In this document: positions 61,071 to 64,000 of the stretch, one piece after another
How the letters are laid out: each line of letters opens with the position of its first letter
Position numbering within the stretch: position 1 is the stretch's first letter
DNA from: GCA-2712985 sp964515905
GTDB taxonomy: Bacteria; Pseudomonadota; Alphaproteobacteria; UBA7887
NCBI GenBank assembly: GCA_964515905.1
Contig: CAZEWK010000086.1
Location: 124,001 to 188,000 of the forward strand
Direction: 5' to 3'
Length of the DNA: 64,000 bases
The notes under the pieces: model-generated
Database searches by the model: none
The model's input: the letters and a program-made list of their open reading frames with translations, nothing else
What the model was told of the DNA's origin: nothing
Program-made: the position numbers and the translations under genes

Positions 61071-61993
61071 GTTGGCTTACAAACTTTGTTCGTCCAAAAA
61101 TTAGGGCACTGGTAAATCGAGATGAAAACGGGGATACACTCTGGATAAAATGTGGCTCGTGTGAACAGATGATATTTCATAGAGAGCTATCAGAGCAGCA
61201 GAATGTCTGCCCACATTGTAATCATCACATGGAAATACGGCCAGAAGAGAGATTTCCGACCCTCTTCGATGACGGTAAATTCCAGACGATAGAACTTCCT
61301 GATGTTAAACTAGACCCCTTAAAATTCCGTGATCGAAGACGCTATTCGGATCGCTTAAAAGAGGCAAAGAGCGCTACAGGCCAAACCGATGCGGTAATTG
61401 TGGCGAACGGTTCAATAGGTGGCCGTCAAACCGTTGTATGTGCTTTGGATTTTGGCTTTATGGCGGGCTCTATGGGAACCGCGGTAGGAGAAGGATTCCT
61501 TGCAGCGACACGGTTAGCCGTTTTGCAAAAAGCTCCTTTGATTGTATTCACTTCCTCTGGTGGTGCTAGAATGCAAGAAGGTGTTCTGAGCTTAATGCAA
61601 ATGCCGCGTACAATTGTTGGTTTGGATGATGTGCGCCAAGCCCAGCTGCCCTACATCGTGGTCTTGACGCATCCAACAACCGGCGGGGTTACCGCTTCGT
61701 TCGCAATGCTCGGCGATGTAAATCTTGCTGAACCAGGTGCACTTGTTGGTTTTGCTGGCCCGAGAGTAATAGAAGATACCATTCGGGAGACACTACCCAG
61801 CGGTTTCCAAACGTCAGAATATCTGCTCCAACATGGAATGATTGATATGGTGGTTTCCCGGAATGAGTTGAGAGGTCGTCTGGTTGATCTGATAGGATTT
61901 TTAGTTGATACTCAACCGACGGCAGAAGTAGCAAACGTTGGGGGAGGAAATCTGGAAATTCCGAATTCTTTAAGTCAAGGTGGGATTTCATGA
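61067..61993 (+). CDS. accD: Acetyl-CoA carboxylase carboxyltransferase subunit beta
   Basis: Transfers carboxyl from biotin to acetyl-CoA, making malonyl-CoA. The N-terminal zinc ribbon is intact: WIKCGSCEQMIF and NVCPHCNHHM. DFGFMAGSMGTAVGEGF, TSSGGARMQEGVLSLMQM and LTHPTTGGVTASFAMLGDV are the core motifs. Length 308. trpA-accD-folC is a common alphaproteobacterial string. Confidence 0.97.
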   Translation: MSWLTNFVRPKIRALVNRDENGDTLWIKCGSCEQMIFHRELSEQQNVCPHCNHHMEIRPEERFPTLFDDGKFQTIELPDVKLDPLKFRDRRRYSDRLKEAKSATGQTDAVIVANGSIGGRQTVVCALDFGFMAGSMGTAVGEGFLAATRLAVLQKAPLIVFTSSGGARMQEGVLSLMQMPRTIVGLDDVRQAQLPYIVVLTHPTTGGVTASFAMLGDVNLAEPGALVGFAGPRVIEDTIRETLPSGFQTSEYLLQHGMIDMVVSRNELRGRLVDLIGFLVDTQPTAEVANVGGGNLEIPNSLSQGGIS

Positions 61994-62025
61994 CTGGGCT
62001 TTGGCCCTAACTCCTTATAATTTAA

Positions 62026-63312
62026 TTGGATTTTGCATCCTCCTTGGAGCGTCTGAATAAGCTGTTCCCACGCGTTATCGATCTTGGTCTGGGTCGTACG
62101 TTGCGTTTATTAAAACAACTGGGTCGACCAGATAGATATCTGCCCCCAGTGGTTCACGTAGCAGGTACGAACGGAAAAGGATCGGTCATATCCTTTTTGT
62201 TTTGCATGCTTGAGGCTGCTGGTTATAAGGTTCATGTGTATACCTCACCGCATTTAGTGCGATTCAATGAACGTATACGTCTTAGCGGAAAGATAATAAC
62301 CGATAAGGAATTGTCTTCTGTGCTAGATCTATGTCTGCGCATTAATCAGCGGAAAGAAATAACCCTATTTGAGATTACAACCGTGGCTGCATTTGTAGCT
62401 TTTGCACGTAACCCTGCAGACATTCTTCTTATTGAGACAGGATTGGGTGGGAGGTTCGATGCAACCAACCTTATTCCCAAACCATATTTGACAGTTCTTA
62501 CTCATGTATCGATTGACCATGAGGATTATCTGGGTAAAGGGCTGATCAATATAGCAAACGAAAAGGCGGGTATTTTTAAGGAGGGTTGTCCCGCTGTAGT
62601 GGGGGCACAATCAAGAATCGTCTCCAAGGTCATTGCAAGAAGAGCACGACTAGTTGGGACTGCTCTTTGGAGAGAGAATTTCGAGTGGCAGCTGAATCAC
62701 AGAAAATTTGGGATCATTTTTGAATCTCTTAAGTCGCGACGACTACTTCCTGCGCCTAATTTGTTAGGGAAACACCAAAGGAATAATGCCGGCTTGTCAG
62801 TGGCCTGTCTCGACCAAATGAGGTCATATCACATTAGTGACTCGGCTGTACGGGCGGGTCTAACAAATGTGCGCTGGCCGGCCCGATTCCAATGTCTATC
62901 AAAGGGGCCTTTGACGAAATTACTATCTCCAAACACTAAAGTCTGGGTTGACGGTGGACATAATGCTGGTGCTGGTGCCGCCTTGGCTAAAACTATTAAG
63001 GACGAGTTTGGGAAAGGCTCTTTTTGTTTAGTAGTGGGTATGCTCAACAATAAATCACTTGAAGACTTTCTCCGACCTTTTATCCCGGATATCAAGTGTT
63101 TATGGGGCATTTCTATTGTAGGTGAAAGTAACACGATTCCCGCCAATGATATCTCTGAAAGAGCGGGTAAGATGGGTTTTACCGCAAATCCGGCAATGGA
63201 TCTGGTATCAGCGATTGCAGCAGGAAGCAGGACTAATTCAAATATACTTATTTGTGGTTCCTTGTATCTGGCAGGTCAGGTGCTAGCTGCAAATAATGAA
63301 GAACCACTCTAA
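62026..63312 (+). CDS. folC: Folylpolyglutamate synthase / dihydrofolate synthase
   Basis: Makes dihydrofolate and adds glutamates to folates. ATP-binding HVAGTNGKGSVISFLF, then VYTSPHLVRFNERIRLSGK, LIETGLGGRFDATNL, SIDHEDYLGKGLINIANEKAGIF and VDGGHNAGAGAALA. Length about 428. Only TTG 62026 starts the frame before the conserved LNKLFPRVIDLGLGR segment. Confidence 0.95.
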   Translation: MDFASSLERLNKLFPRVIDLGLGRTLRLLKQLGRPDRYLPPVVHVAGTNGKGSVISFLFCMLEAAGYKVHVYTSPHLVRFNERIRLSGKIITDKELSSVLDLCLRINQRKEITLFEITTVAAFVAFARNPADILLIETGLGGRFDATNLIPKPYLTVLTHVSIDHEDYLGKGLINIANEKAGIFKEGCPAVVGAQSRIVSKVIARRARLVGTALWRENFEWQLNHRKFGIIFESLKSRRLLPAPNLLGKHQRNNAGLSVACLDQMRSYHISDSAVRAGLTNVRWPARFQCLSKGPLTKLLSPNTKVWVDGGHNAGAGAALAKTIKDEFGKGSFCLVVGMLNNKSLEDFLRPFIPDIKCLWGISIVGESNTIPANDISERAGKMGFTANPAMDLVSAIAAGSRTNSNILICGSLYLAGQVLAANNEEPL

Positions 63313-63386
63313 GGTGTTCTAGTATATTTCACGTAAAACCTTGAGCTAATACAGTCTGAAGTTATTTGCCCAGTGATCGATGATAA

Positions 63387-63707
63387 TCAGATTGACGTAT
63401 CAATCCACTCAGCTAATTTACTTTTGGATGTTGCTCCAACTTTTGTGGCTGCAATTTCTCCATCCTTAAATAATATTAGAGTGGGAATTCCTCTTACACC
63501 GTAACGAGTGGGCGTATCAGGATTTTCATCAATGTTAACTTTTGCGACTATCAGGGTTTCCTGATATTCAGTCGCTAGTTCCTCAAGGGCCGGCGCTATT
63601 TGAAGGCACGGGCCACACCATTCAGCCCAGAAGTCGACTAAAACAGGTTTGTCTGATTTGATAACGTCCTCGTCAAAAGAGGAGTCTGTCACTTTATTTG
63701 AAGACAT
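63387..63707 (-). CDS. trxA: Thioredoxin
   Basis: A 106-residue thioredoxin, the general cytosolic disulphide reductant. Active site DFWAEWCGPCLQIAPAL, cis-Pro in GVRGIPTLILF and the final helix KLAEWIDTS. GGAAAGGG ribosome binding site before the ATG. Convergent with folC. Lies between folC and the probable addA, the usual order. Confidence 0.97.
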   Translation of the reverse strand: MSSNKVTDSSFDEDVIKSDKPVLVDFWAEWCGPCLQIAPALEELATEYQETLIVAKVNIDENPDTPTRYGVRGIPTLILFKDGEIAATKVGATSKSKLAEWIDTSI

Positions 63708-63789
63708 CGATTACCCTTTCCTAAGCGTCTGAAGAATCAACAAACTAGTCGAGTTCTAGTCTAGAATCTAGGGATGGGGCCCCTTGTGG

Positions 63790-64000
63790 TCAAGGCAGCC
63801 ATTTATCGAGCAAGGTCCCAGACAAATTCACCAACCTTGGCTTTTCTAGATGCAAGAGACCACCTTCTACGGTAGCCGTAGGGTATAACTTCCTAAGAAG
63901 CAGCCAATACGCTGCCATTCCTTTCAAAATCCTTGGCGGGGTCTCAGATATATCTATCGAATCATCCTGATGTTCAGAAAAATTCACGAATTTTACAGTG
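63790..64000 (-). CDS. addA: Probable AddA helicase-nuclease C-terminus (5' end outside window), nuclease motif degenerate
   Basis: About 70 codons of an open frame that continues off the window. The stretch RILKGMAAYWLLLRKLYP then TATVEGGLLHLEKPRLVNL resembles the last helices of AddA after its RecB-like nuclease core, and addA next to trxA is conserved in alphaproteobacteria. The nuclease signature (V-D-Y/F-K-T-N) reads VNFSEH here, so Asp and Lys are Asn and Ser; the later Gln of QxxxY is Gly (KGMAAY). This suggests the nuclease is dead. Identification rests on context plus weak similarity. Confidence 0.6.
   Translation of the reverse strand, partial: TVKFVNFSEHQDDSIDISETPPRILKGMAAYWLLLRKLYPTATVEGGLLHLEKPRLVNLSGTLLDKWLP

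Noticed and set aside
63745..63771. Four CTAG tetramers in 27 bases upstream of trxA
   Set aside because: CTAG is not rare enough in this genome window for the cluster to stand out, and no regulator site is known with this form.

Overview
The window is a gene-dense stretch of a chromosome from an alphaproteobacterium, about 45% GC by eye. The assignment rests on gene order and lineage-typical genes: hemC-hemD-mic60-hemY, tRNA-Ala followed by a TIGR02300 (FYDLN acid) protein next to aroA-cmk-rpsA, a pnp-fabA-fabB-fabI block, ubiB-ubiE-mutM-ech-rpsT leading to dnaA, and a trpFBA-accD-folC-trxA-addA string. I see no phage, insertion sequence, CRISPR array or plasmid gene. The genus cannot be fixed from the sequence alone.

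Layout. 1-5.0 kb: translation and RNA genes (3' end of infB, rbfA, truB, rpsO, pnp). 5.1-7.7 kb: anaerobic-type unsaturated fatty acid synthesis (fabA, fabB) plus fabI. 7.8-10.3 kb: a three-gene redox cassette (rubrerythrin without rubredoxin domain, a two-[4Fe-4S] CCG-domain protein, a DUF3501 protein) of unknown role. 10.3-13.2 kb: SH3 protein, 2-hydroxyacid dehydrogenase, a DsrE-like protein next to a MoeB-type E1 enzyme. 13.2-19.5 kb: dut, coaBC, ubiB and ubiE on the minus strand, then mutM, an enoyl-CoA hydratase and rpsT divergently on the plus strand, closed by a textbook terminator. 19.5-26.4 kb: dnaA, dnaN, recF and gyrB, the classical replication-origin gene cluster, preceded by a 430-base gap. 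26.4-35.4 kb: a class A penicillin-binding protein, a YgjP-type metallopeptidase, a DapA-superfamily aldolase, a possible structured RNA, an ankyrin protein, a decayed CobD/CbiB-like membrane protein, and a minus-strand set (ABC exporter, histidine phosphatase, SYLF protein, VTT-domain protein). 35.6-41.5 kb: rpmH, rnpA, yidD, yidC, engB, argB, a HAD nucleotidase and dapD. 41.5-47.9 kb: gpsA and tsaD divergent from hemC-hemD-mic60-hemY. 47.9-51.1 kb: the only visibly disrupted part, with fused remnants of an amidase and an enoyl-CoA hydratase, an EmrA-type adaptor without a transporter partner, a DUF169 protein and tRNA-Ala(GGC). 51.1-64 kb: TIGR02300 protein, aroA, cmk, rpsA, sppA, ihfB, lapA-like, pyrF, trpF, trpB, trpA, accD, folC, trxA and the 3' end of a probable addA.

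Most of the window is housekeeping. The best candidates for something new are the rubrerythrin/CCG/DUF3501 cassette, the CobD-like protein whose conserved acidic residues are gone, a MutM whose zinc finger has lost a cysteine, an AddA C-terminus that lacks its nuclease residues, and the possible structured RNA near 30.0 kb. Functions come from motif recognition by eye; no database search was run. Many starts are GTG or TTG, and where the start was chosen over a longer reading frame the entry says so.
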